NCBI GenBank assembly: GCA_041653015.1
Contig: JBAZGG010000025.1
Coordinates: 1 to 7,017, forward strand
Direction of reading: 5' to 3'
Origin: JBAZGG01 sp041653015
Lineage (GTDB): Bacteria > Bacillota_I > Bacilli_A > RFN20 > CAG-826
DNA length: 7,017 nt
The translations under genes were made by a program, and so were the position numbers. Positions 1 through 6,679 of the stretch are shown here, one piece after another. The notes below the pieces were generated by a model, which worked only from the letters and a program-made list of their open reading frames with translations, was not told where the DNA came from and did not search any database. Each line of letters starts with the position of its first letter. Within the stretch, counting starts at the first letter, position 1.

Positions 1-322
1 CATAAAAAACATATATAGGCCAATTATAGAAATACACAAATGCAAAATAACCAAAAACTGATAAACAAATGCAATATAAAATAGATGGTTTTTTGCGAAT
101 AATAAAAAACATAATGACGCCGATTTCAATACCATAAAGACAGGTATATATAAATTGCGATGCATGATAATTAAAGATATAACCGCCGATTGCTAGCAAT
201 GATTTGTTTGTGCAATTTTTATCAATACACAATAAAAAAATCAAGCTGATTAGAATGATTGCCAATAAAAAAAAGCATAGAACTATAAATGATCGCTTGC
301 TTGAAAGATATTTAAGTTTCAT
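1..322 (-). CDS. Multi-pass membrane protein, partial (possible holin)
   Basis: The frame is open from an ATG at 322 to the window edge, giving 107 residues with no stop, so the C-terminus is missing. A short basic N-terminus (MKLKYLSSKR) is followed by a long hydrophobic helix at about residues 12-33. A Cys- and Lys-containing loop comes next, then hydrophobic segments at about 57-75 and 81-98 separated by an RKKPS turn. This predicts an integral membrane protein with at least three spans and a cytoplasmic N-terminus by the positive-inside rule. The start overlaps the end of the preceding 59-aa gene by 11 nt. No good Shine-Dalgarno sequence sits before it, so translation is probably coupled. 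Its place after the fibre genes is where Bacillota phages usually keep the holin, but I recognise no holin family and the length is unknown. The membrane assignment is firm; the holin role is inference from position. Confidence 0.72.
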   Translation of the reverse strand, partial: MKLKYLSSKRSFIVLCFFLLAIILISLIFLLCIDKNCTNKSLLAIGGYIFNYHASQFIYTCLYGIEIGVIMFFIIRKKPSILYCICLSVFGYFAFVYFYNWPIYVFY

Positions 323-491
323 TTGCAATTAGTTTATCCGTTTCTTCAAAGTCCATCGCATTTTTGAATACAAATGTAATCGCCTCGCTAAATTCTGCTT
401 GGCTTCTTGTGTCCTTGATTAAAACGTTATTATTGGAATAAAACTTTGCAAATTCAACTCCATTGATATTGATGATTTCTTTAACAATCAT
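312..491 (-). CDS. Small post-fibre phage protein, 59 aa, function unknown
   Basis: A complete 59-aa ORF runs from an ATG at 491 to a TAA at 312-314. It begins MIVKEIININGVEFAK and ends EETDKLIANET. The layout matches, as I recall it, a widespread class of 50-70-aa proteins in Bacillota phages: a strand containing an INGxEF-like motif, a middle segment ending in SEAI, and a closing E-T-D element. Those are encoded between the last tail-fibre gene and the holin, and no function is established. The start lies 12 nt after the stop of the repeat-protein gene. Only a weak purine run (GAGAAAG) precedes it. Its last 11 nt overlap the membrane-protein gene, so all three are probably cotranscribed. 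It is acidic, has no membrane segment or signal peptide, and keeps a clean frame. I am confident it is a gene and moderately confident of the family resemblance. Confidence 0.72.
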   Translation of the reverse strand: MIVKEIININGVEFAKFYSNNNVLIKDTRSQAEFSEAITFVFKNAMDFEETDKLIANET

Positions 492-503
492 GTTCTTTCT
501 CGA

Positions 504-1037
504 TTATGGCAATTCAGTAATGCCTTTAATTTTGGATGCGTATGTGATCCAATTGGTGGCGGCTTTATAAGAATCGACTAAATTATCAGGAACATAGACA
601 AATCCTGTCGTTGGCGATGTGGCAATAGGACACACATCGAATGCATTAACATTCGACAATGTTGCAACTTGATTCTTTCTTAAAATTAAAGTTGTCAAAC
701 CTGTGCCGAATGCTTGAGCATCAATTTGCGTGCAAGAAGGCAGATCAAGATACACAATTGCATTGCTTTGCCGAAAAGCAAATTCATGAATAATTGTCGC
801 TTTTGGCAAATAGATCGTATTGTTTGAACTCGTGCAACTTAATGCTCCACAATTTCTAAAAGCATTTGTTGGCACTTCAGTTAAAAGTGGCGCATAAATC
901 TTATTCAAACTTCCTGAATTCATAAATAAATTAACAATACTTGTCACCATATTTTTGGCATATAAACGTTGTGTGCTTAAATCAAAGTAAGATTCTCCTA
1001 CTTGTTTAATTGATAAAGGTTGGATGACTTTTGCCAT
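504..1037 (-). CDS. BspA-type leucine-rich-repeat protein, tail-associated
   Basis: This 177-aa protein starts at ATG 1037, one nucleotide after the previous stop. AAGAGG (1046-1051) lies 8 nt upstream, inside the last codons of that gene. Residues 44-66, 74-94 and 95-122 look like irregular BspA/LRR_5 repeats: a strand with Leu/Ile/Tyr, a Pro-(K/S)-x-T/C-x-I turn, then an 'AF' element (VPTNAFRNC, IHEFAFRQ, IDAQAFGTG). The C-terminal piece at about 146-173 (FVYVPDNLVDSYKAATNW, then YASKI) is the capping motif common in these proteins. The family occurs as bacterial surface adhesins and also in gut-phage tail genes. There is no signal peptide or sortase motif, which fits a virion component better than a secreted cell-surface protein. 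Sitting between a fibre and the lysis side, it probably takes part in receptor binding or fibre decoration. That role is inference; the repeat assignment is well supported. Confidence 0.8.
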   Translation of the reverse strand: MAKVIQPLSIKQVGESYFDLSTQRLYAKNMVTSIVNLFMNSGSLNKIYAPLLTEVPTNAFRNCGALSCTSSNNTIYLPKATIIHEFAFRQSNAIVYLDLPSCTQIDAQAFGTGLTTLILRKNQVATLSNVNAFDVCPIATSPTTGFVYVPDNLVDSYKAATNWITYASKIKGITELP

Positions 1038-1038
1038 T

Positions 1039-2268
1039 TTAGATACCTCTTGCTAGGAGAAATGCAATATCGACTACGATACTTGCTATTGGCAAAGTTT
1101 TAGCTTCAAATGTAATCGTCTCTGATTCAGTTCCTGTTGTTGCCGATACAAATATTTCAGCGGCTACCCAATTGTCACTATCAGTTCGTGTTTTTGGCGA
1201 AGGCATGATTAAATCACTAGTTGTTAAAGAAACACCCACAATTGTTTTCTGTGCAAAATAAGTATGAGTATTATTATCTAAAATCCAATCGCTCGTTGCG
1301 ATAGTTATTTCTTTTGAAACGTTTAATGTTTTACTACCATATTCAATCGCTGTTTTTGAATAGTCATCATGTGATGTGCCAACATCAGGACTGCCCTGTG
1401 TTGCGGCATCATATTGAATATTCACATAATATTGGTATGCACTATCAAAAATGGTAGGGAATGCGATATAATCGCCATTTTGTGGATCAGTTTTCAAAGA
1501 TGTGAAATCAATTTGTGTTCCGCCTTGTCTTTTTGAAATGCCAACTGCTGTGCCTTTGAAACCGATATGATTGACATTCGTTGTTGCATAAACATAAAGC
1601 AATTCGTTTGATTCCGTAATTGTATGATTGAAACTTATTAAAGTTCCTGTCAAGACGATACTTTCTGAAGTTTCATCAGTGGCAAAACCGATCGTAGTAT
1701 GTGTAGGTAATTGTGATTGAGCATCTCCATATCGACCTGAATATTCCCAATAATGATGACCTTGTGAATCTACTTTTCTAATCAGTTCCATTTCTGATTG
1801 CGACACGATCGTTGGGGTGCTTTCATCGGCATCGAATAAAACTAACTGATTGCTATGAGGCAATGTGGCACTTTCGGTATAAATACGAATGTAAACATCA
1901 TCATTATTATCATAAGTAAATAGAATAGGATTCGTGATTGAGTTGGATAAGTTCCAAGTGTAGTCATCGGTAATGTAGGCAAAAGTTGTATTCAATGCCA
2001 ACGAACCACTAATTCCTGCATTTCTAATTTGCCAATCGGCAGTTGTCAATGATTCCCAATCTTTGGCAACAATTCTTAAATAAGCGACACCACCACTTCT
2101 AATATTTGGAATGGTATCAACTCTTATCCAAACAGGTTCAAAGTTAGTTTCAAAATCGCCATTGATAACACCATAATAGTAATTTTGAGGCATATTTTCT
2201 AAAGTTGTGATTCTTGTATCAAGCCCTTTTATCGGTTTTACAACACCACCATCTGCCCAAGAAATCAC
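1039..2268 (-). CDS. Tail-fibre protein, distal part (409 aa)
   Basis: The proposed start is GTG at 2268, with AGGA 9 nt upstream; the first ATG is at codon 26. The N-terminus has a heptad-like stretch at residues 9-26 (VVKPIKGLDTRITTLENM), typical of a trimeric fibre neck. A long beta-rich region follows. Residues about 314-407 resemble a C-terminal beta-sandwich common in Bacillota tail fibres: a strand ending in W-x-L, a repeated V-x-G-V motif, a 'MPSPKT' turn, a Trp-Val-Ala-Ala-Glu strand, then T-I-T-F-E and a V-D-I-A-F-L-L ending. I infer a receptor-contacting distal fibre. The frame is the same as that of the upstream fibre gene. The 11 sense codons between that TAA and this GTG read as further fibre-like sequence (LAALTITGLEG), so this may be the split-off C-terminal half of one longer fibre. 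Start choice is uncertain; coding status is not. Confidence 0.78.
   Translation of the reverse strand: MISWADGGVVKPIKGLDTRITTLENMPQNYYYGVINGDFETNFEPVWIRVDTIPNIRSGGVAYLRIVAKDWESLTTADWQIRNAGISGSLALNTTFAYITDDYTWNLSNSITNPILFTYDNNDDVYIRIYTESATLPHSNQLVLFDADESTPTIVSQSEMELIRKVDSQGHHYWEYSGRYGDAQSQLPTHTTIGFATDETSESIVLTGTLISFNHTITESNELLYVYATTNVNHIGFKGTAVGISKRQGGTQIDFTSLKTDPQNGDYIAFPTIFDSAYQYYVNIQYDAATQGSPDVGTSHDDYSKTAIEYGSKTLNVSKEITIATSDWILDNNTHTYFAQKTIVGVSLTTSDLIMPSPKTRTDSDNWVAAEIFVSATTGTESETITFEAKTLPIASIVVDIAFLLARGI
1046..1051 (-). promoter_or_regulatory. Ribosome binding site of the repeat-protein gene
   Basis: On the minus strand this reads AAGAGG, 8 nt before the ATG at 1037. It lies within the final codons of the preceding fibre gene, so termination of one and initiation of the other are physically linked (TAA, one A, ATG). 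Confidence 0.6.
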
Positions 2269-2277
2269 ACCTTCTAG

Positions 2278-2281
2278 TCCT
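2278..2281 (-). promoter_or_regulatory. Candidate ribosome binding site for the GTG start
   Basis: AGGA on the minus strand, 9 nt ahead of GTG 2268, is the only reasonably spaced Shine-Dalgarno element before the distal fibre ORF. A second purine block, GAAGG (2270-2274), sits only one nucleotide from the GTG and is too close to serve it. This is modest support for independent initiation at GTG. Confidence 0.4.
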
Positions 2282-2289
2282 GTGATCGT

Positions 2290-2320
2290 TAAAGCCGCTA
2301 ATTAATCAGAATTGGCTTTA
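2290..2320 (-). repeat. Inverted repeat enclosing the stop codon between the fibre ORFs
   Basis: On the minus strand TAAAGCC (2314-2320) is followed after 17 nt by its exact reverse complement GGCTTTA (2290-2296), giving a 7-bp perfect stem. The TAA of the upstream fibre ORF (2302-2304) lies in the loop. A further AATT/AATT pairing is possible inside the loop with an unpaired AGC on one side. No U-tract follows, so it does not look like an intrinsic terminator. Whether it folds or acts in translation is unknown. Confidence 0.45.
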
Positions 2321-3552
2321 CCTTCATCGCCATAAAAAGCGGTGGTGTGTGTATAGCCAAGACCCAATGCTGGATTCAAAGCAATTAAAATATCGATAAA
2401 CTGATCATGAGGTGTCGTTTCACCAAAAACATTTGCACGATATGTCAAATTTGTGTTTTGAACGATGAATAATTGATTTTCACTGACAACAACTCCTGTA
2501 TCAGTCCATGTCGATGCTGTTCCGTTGTTGCAATATAATTTATAGAAATAATAACCACTAGAAAGTGTTCTAGGAAATCGAACTGCAATAAAGACATTTC
2601 TTTCGCTAACCCCACTACTAGGGAATGGGCCTTCAGGTAAATATGTTGAAGTTCCAAAAAGTAAATAAACATCTTCATAGGAATTTGGAATATATTGTGA
2701 AGGAATTTTTGAATTGGCATCTAATGGTGCGACACCATTTGCCGCACCTTTTGTTGAAAGTGGAATAAATGTTGATGATAGATTGAGAGTGGATTCAACT
2801 GATTCTCCACTCCGACGATTGATTTTTACTTTTAATGTCGTTCCAGCGATAGTTAAAGCAACTGAAGCGACATCTTGATCATCAGTTCCTGTCATCGACA
2901 TTATTTCGTATGGATCTTCCCTAGAAAATAATAAGATACCTTCTTTTAAGACCAGTGTAATATATTCATTTTCGCTGCCTGAAATATATGCTAAACAAAA
3001 ACCTGATGTTTCCCAATCGCCTTCATAACTTAAATTTAAAGTGTATAAGGCATTAACATTTGTCACTAATTCAACAATTCTTTCACGATTATTAACCACT
3101 TCGCTTGTCAAATTATAAACAACACCTGTGACACGATTTATTCTAGTAATTAAATCATTGTATTGGTCGACCGTAATGTTTGGAAATTCATCATAAACCG
3201 TCTGTTCGATTGGAAACTTAACCATACCACTACAAACAATATTTGAATCGCTATCATATAATCGAATAGTCAATTTGGCTTGCCCATAAACCGCCGTTAG
3301 CCAAGGGTCATCAAAAAGAAAATGATATCCTGAATAAGCATGTCCATTTTGCGTAAAATCAATTGGTGTCAAACCGCGATAAGGACTAGTTGTTCCATCA
3401 GGTCTTTCGATTGCTAGTTCAGCTGAATAACTGCTTGTATCAATTCCATCAAAATATGCATAAACATGATCGACATTGACATTACCTTGGCGAATTGGCG
3501 GATTTAAATCATAATTCGACAATGCACCATTTCTATTAAAATATATATACAT
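2302..3552 (-). CDS. BppU-like baseplate/tail-fibre protein (416 aa)
   Basis: The start is ATG 3552, with AGAGGA 8 nt upstream. Residues 1 to about 125 resemble the BppU N-terminal domain: MYIYFNRNG opening, beta strands, an ELAIERPDGT strand, and a 'GQAKLTIRLYDSD' to 'FPIEQTV' closing. This domain anchors receptor-binding proteins to the baseplate in lactococcal-type siphophages. Residues about 125-170 look like a coiled-coil neck (DQYNDLITRINRV and VVNNRERIVELV). Residues 268-289 carry the well-known fibre motif KGAANGVAPLDANSKIPSQY, followed by IP. The protein ends THTTAFYGDEGKANSD, a sequence type that in other fibres usually continues into more shaft. Here it stops at TAA, and the same frame carries on into the next gene. 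I infer a baseplate-attached fibre base, perhaps truncated from a longer ancestor. BppU is a family-level assignment, so I give no gene symbol. Confidence 0.82.
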   Translation of the reverse strand: MYIYFNRNGALSNYDLNPPIRQGNVNVDHVYAYFDGIDTSSYSAELAIERPDGTTSPYRGLTPIDFTQNGHAYSGYHFLFDDPWLTAVYGQAKLTIRLYDSDSNIVCSGMVKFPIEQTVYDEFPNITVDQYNDLITRINRVTGVVYNLTSEVVNNRERIVELVTNVNALYTLNLSYEGDWETSGFCLAYISGSENEYITLVLKEGILLFSREDPYEIMSMTGTDDQDVASVALTIAGTTLKVKINRRSGESVESTLNLSSTFIPLSTKGAANGVAPLDANSKIPSQYIPNSYEDVYLLFGTSTYLPEGPFPSSGVSERNVFIAVRFPRTLSSGYYFYKLYCNNGTASTWTDTGVVVSENQLFIVQNTNLTYRANVFGETTPHDQFIDILIALNPALGLGYTHTTAFYGDEGKANSD

Positions 3553-3560
3553 TTCAGTTT

Positions 3561-3566
3561 TCCTCT
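3561..3566 (-). promoter_or_regulatory. Ribosome binding site of the BppU-like gene
   Basis: AGAGGA on the minus strand, 8 nt before the ATG at 3552, is a good match to the Bacillota Shine-Dalgarno sequence. It fixes the start of this gene. It lies only a few bases downstream of the start point predicted from the adjacent promoter. Confidence 0.65.
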
Positions 3567-3574
3567 ATATTTTC

Positions 3575-3603
3575 ATTATACATACCACATTATGAAATTT
3601 CAA
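3575..3603 (-). promoter_or_regulatory. Near-consensus sigma-A promoter for the fibre module
   Basis: On the minus strand TTGAAA (3598-3603; five of six -35 consensus bases) is separated by exactly 17 nt from a perfect -10 box TATAAT (3575-3580). The -35 lies in the last codons of the 1029-aa gene and the -10 in the short gap after it. Transcription would begin near 3568, leaving a leader of about 15 nt that holds the AGAGGA site. It could let the fibre, repeat-protein and membrane genes be transcribed separately from the upstream tail genes. The AT-rich background allows a chance match. Confidence 0.5.
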
Positions 3604-6600
3604 TTTCAATTTGGTGAGTGATTTCTTCATTCAATATTTTAATCGCTCCTCTTAAAGGCACATTGTCAACGAATGTTGTCTGTTTAATATTGCCAATCGG
3701 CACAGAAGTATTATTTTTAGAAAACACTCTTTCATCACGTTCTTGTAGAATATTGAAGTAGATATAATTAGTATTTGAGTTGACTGCCAAAATAACCTCA
3801 TCATTATCATTCACAAGTGCCCATGATTTGGTATTGCTTGGCAAACTCGACTGCAGTTGCAGAATTGCCGAAGTCGTTGATAAATGTTGCACTTGGTATT
3901 GAATCGCTGACACACTTCCTTTTGGCGATAAAACATTATTATTAGGGTAAGTTTCAGTTGTCGAAGTATATATTTTGAAATTTGGCAAATATCTTTTCCA
4001 TTGGAAATTATGAAAATATAAAGGAACTTCGCGACCGAATTGTGTTTTTGAACGATTATCTTCGACATCGTTCCAACCATAAAGAACTGATCCAATGAAT
4101 AATGTTGTCAAACCAAAAACAGAGCCGTCGGCATTTATATACAATTTTTCACTTTCATCCCATGTATAAATAACTTCTTGACCATCGGTTGATTTGATCG
4201 CATGCATGAGATAATAATTTCCTGATAAGTCTTTAAACATATGATAATATGCCGTGAAAAATGTTTGATTTGGATAGAATGATTCCAAAATGTAATTATC
4301 TTCATAATAGTCATGAATTTGAATATTAGCCGCATTGATAATTTGAGCTGGATAAACGTCATTGATGTCCTCGCCATAAATCTCTTGTGTGATTGTGTCA
4401 TTATCAACGTGTAGCGTAATTTCAGGTTTGACATTATTATAAAGTGGTTGATTCTCTAGGAACTTTTTAGTGAAAATAATATTTTTGGTGTCTGTGCAGA
4501 ATTCGAGTTGAGTTGTTAAAGCGATGATCTCACGATTATCTTTCTTGTGATTATTCTCAATTTCCAAACGATATTCGCCAACGAACGCAGACACGAGTGG
4601 TTTTTGATATGATTTATTTCTGCGATTAGTGCTAATTGTTGAGCTATTATCGTTTGCAGTAAAAGTCGACCATATAAATTCGCCATCTGCTGCATCTAAA
4701 TAATTGCAAAAACGAATTACCATTTTGTCAAAATTAGCGTTTGAATCGCAATATGGCAAAATCGTATTTACAGAGTAATTATCAACAATCGATAATCTAG
4801 TTCCGACCGAGTAGTTGTCTTGCAAATTGAATGTTAAAATAATTGAGTTGCCGAAAATCTCATTTGATAAATCGCTTTGATAACCAAATCCCCACTTAAA
4901 CGCTTGAGAAGTGTCTAACGTAGGAAATCTATCAGTTCCTTTTTCTGTATAAAGAACTAGTGTTTTTAATGAGAAATCTCCTGAATTGGTTTGACAAGCA
5001 CACGCTAAATTATAGGCGATTTGTGAATCAATCTGATAGGACAAAGTTTCATATCTTCTCTCAAAAGATAATTCGCAGTAATATTTAATATTGTCTAATT
5101 TGGTTAAAGCATCTTTTGATGACATTATTTGCCAACTACGTTTTTTGCTTTTTACGGCAGTAAAATAATTTTGAAGTATATAATTTTTAGTGAAATAAGC
5201 AACTAATTTAATCTCGGCATCAAAATATGAAATCTCTCTTTGAAACAGAACCTCATCATTTAGTGTATCGCCTAATTTAGGTAATTCACTCTCCGATGCA
5301 AAAGTTCCATATCGTTTATGAATCTCATTGCCAAGACGATTTATTTTTAAATATTCAAAAATGCCCTCGTTTGATAAATCAACGAACGAATTTGATTGTT
5401 GATTAAATACTCGATTATTGAAAAAGTCTTGTTCGTTAGTTTTTCCAACATTCACACAGACATCGTTCAAAGTTTCATATTCAACTTTGAAATAACCTTC
5501 ATAATTGAAAGTATAAGTCAAATCTAATCTCCTGCGTTCATCTTCAAATGTGGAAGCTAGAACACTGCAGAATTGATTATTCAAAGGAATTAAAATTTGT
5601 AAATCTTGTGGCACAAATCCACTGATTATTTTTGTTCCACGCGTATAATAAATATTAAATTGTATATATTCTTTATAAATTGGATTATCAGGTGGCAACA
5701 TATACCAATTTTGTGTAATTAAATATTCCTTTTTTAGAAGTTTATAAGCATCATATTCCATAACTCTTTTAGTGATATCAACTTCACTATAAACCCAACT
5801 ATCGCCACCTGGTTGAGTTGAACCACCTAATCTAAAGGGCAAGCTGCCACAATAGGTTATTTTTTTAATTGAATAAATAGGTTTACTCGTTTCGAGTTGA
5901 ACATTGCTCGTCGTTAAAATGCCTTCACTCGAATTTCTAAAACCGACATACTCGACAACTTTTGTTGTCTTTTTTCCTATTGCTTGTTGAAGATTCAATG
6001 TCAATTCGCCGATTGCATCTTGCGAGCCACTTGATCCTGTTTCTGTTTTAAATATTGATTCATTTAATTCATGGCCACGAATTGTCAAATCATAATAAGA
6101 GATGACATTCCCTTTCAAAACAACAATGCAGTCGGCAACTAAAAATAAATCGTTCAAAACTTCACGCAATGTTGGCTTATCCCATTGCATTTCAGGGCAA
6201 TCGATGGTGCTAAATTTGTCATAAACTTTTTGATCGATCGTGAATTTTGCTTTCCATTCCCATTGTCCTAAACTCGAATAGACACGAATTTTAGGAGAAT
6301 ATTCGCTAACAAATCTATATATTTCATCATAAACTTTAATCGGTTCAACTGATGAATCCAATGATTGAGTTATTGAAACACTAGGCAAAGTGATTCTTTC
6401 TAATTCTTTTGTTTCACTAAAAGTATTGACCTGATATTTGAATTCGTTTGTGTTTCCATAACTTGAAACGTCATAAAGATAGGCATCAACTAATTGTGTT
6501 TTAGTTTCGATGTTCGTGCCAGCAAATATAAGAGTTTGAAAATCTTTTATATTTATTTTTCCTATATTCGTAAAAACAAAAACACCTGAATCCAATGTTT

Positions 6601-6679
6601 CGCCTAAAACGTCCGTATAAACTGCACCATCTTTAATTGCGATGTTGCTACCATTATTTATTGAAATTGTATAAGACAT
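3590..6679 (-). CDS. Large tail/baseplate protein (1029 aa)
   Basis: The start is ATG 6679, overlapping the preceding stop as TAATG, with GGAGGA (6688-6693) 8 nt upstream. The first 100 or so residues are beta-rich. Residues about 94-200 resemble the hub-like region of Bacillota phage tail proteins: ELERITLPSVSITQSLD, then a YDEIYRF segment, then DCPEMQWDKPTLREVLNDLF (160-179), then a 'VVLKGNVISYYDL' strand. A Gly/Ser-rich linker near 215-219 (GSSGS) leads to a conserved-looking IGKKTTKVVEY strand. The remaining roughly 650 residues are beta-rich and aromatic; I recognise no peptidase, lysozyme or glycosidase motif. No signal peptide or membrane segment is present. Its size and its place just upstream of the fibre genes fit a tail-tip or baseplate hub protein that fibres attach to. 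The structural role is likely; the exact class (hub, Tal-like or minor tail protein) is inference. Confidence 0.7.
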   Translation of the reverse strand: MSYTISINNGSNIAIKDGAVYTDVLGETLDSGVFVFTNIGKINIKDFQTLIFAGTNIETKTQLVDAYLYDVSSYGNTNEFKYQVNTFSETKELERITLPSVSITQSLDSSVEPIKVYDEIYRFVSEYSPKIRVYSSLGQWEWKAKFTIDQKVYDKFSTIDCPEMQWDKPTLREVLNDLFLVADCIVVLKGNVISYYDLTIRGHELNESIFKTETGSSGSQDAIGELTLNLQQAIGKKTTKVVEYVGFRNSSEGILTTSNVQLETSKPIYSIKKITYCGSLPFRLGGSTQPGGDSWVYSEVDITKRVMEYDAYKLLKKEYLITQNWYMLPPDNPIYKEYIQFNIYYTRGTKIISGFVPQDLQILIPLNNQFCSVLASTFEDERRRLDLTYTFNYEGYFKVEYETLNDVCVNVGKTNEQDFFNNRVFNQQSNSFVDLSNEGIFEYLKINRLGNEIHKRYGTFASESELPKLGDTLNDEVLFQREISYFDAEIKLVAYFTKNYILQNYFTAVKSKKRSWQIMSSKDALTKLDNIKYYCELSFERRYETLSYQIDSQIAYNLACACQTNSGDFSLKTLVLYTEKGTDRFPTLDTSQAFKWGFGYQSDLSNEIFGNSIILTFNLQDNYSVGTRLSIVDNYSVNTILPYCDSNANFDKMVIRFCNYLDAADGEFIWSTFTANDNSSTISTNRRNKSYQKPLVSAFVGEYRLEIENNHKKDNREIIALTTQLEFCTDTKNIIFTKKFLENQPLYNNVKPEITLHVDNDTITQEIYGEDINDVYPAQIINAANIQIHDYYEDNYILESFYPNQTFFTAYYHMFKDLSGNYYLMHAIKSTDGQEVIYTWDESEKLYINADGSVFGLTTLFIGSVLYGWNDVEDNRSKTQFGREVPLYFHNFQWKRYLPNFKIYTSTTETYPNNNVLSPKGSVSAIQYQVQHLSTTSAILQLQSSLPSNTKSWALVNDNDEVILAVNSNTNYIYFNILQERDERVFSKNNTSVPIGNIKQTTFVDNVPLRGAIKILNEEITHQIEIEIS

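Noticed and set aside
234..274. Runs of 7 and 8 A (T on the coding strand) in the membrane-protein gene, possible slippage sites
   Set aside because: They encode Phe/Leu/Ile of a transmembrane helix and the frame continues normally on both sides; no alternative product of interest is evident.
2445..2720. Alternative-frame ORF of 91 aa
   Set aside because: It is nested in the BppU-like gene, whose frame shows clear fibre motifs over the same bases.
504..3552. Possible diversity-generating retroelement target in the fibre or repeat genes
   Set aside because: No reverse transcriptase, template repeat or near-identical paired repeat is visible in the window, and no C-terminal AAY-rich variable cassette was recognised.
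3554..3583. Nine-codon mini-ORF (MYNENIEEN) in the gap before the BppU-like gene
   Set aside because: It has no Shine-Dalgarno sequence, overlaps the promoter -10 box and the next gene's ribosome site, and is short enough to be chance.
2029..3702. 13-bp repeat TTGCCAATCGGCA at 2029-2041 and 3690-3702
   Set aside because: Both copies are inside coding frames, and one 13-bp match in 7 kb of biased sequence is close to chance expectation; no third copy was seen.
3811..4434. Alternative-frame minus-strand ORFs of 94 and 99 aa
   Set aside because: Both lie wholly inside the 1029-aa tail gene, have compositions unlike real proteins, and are explained as shadow frames.
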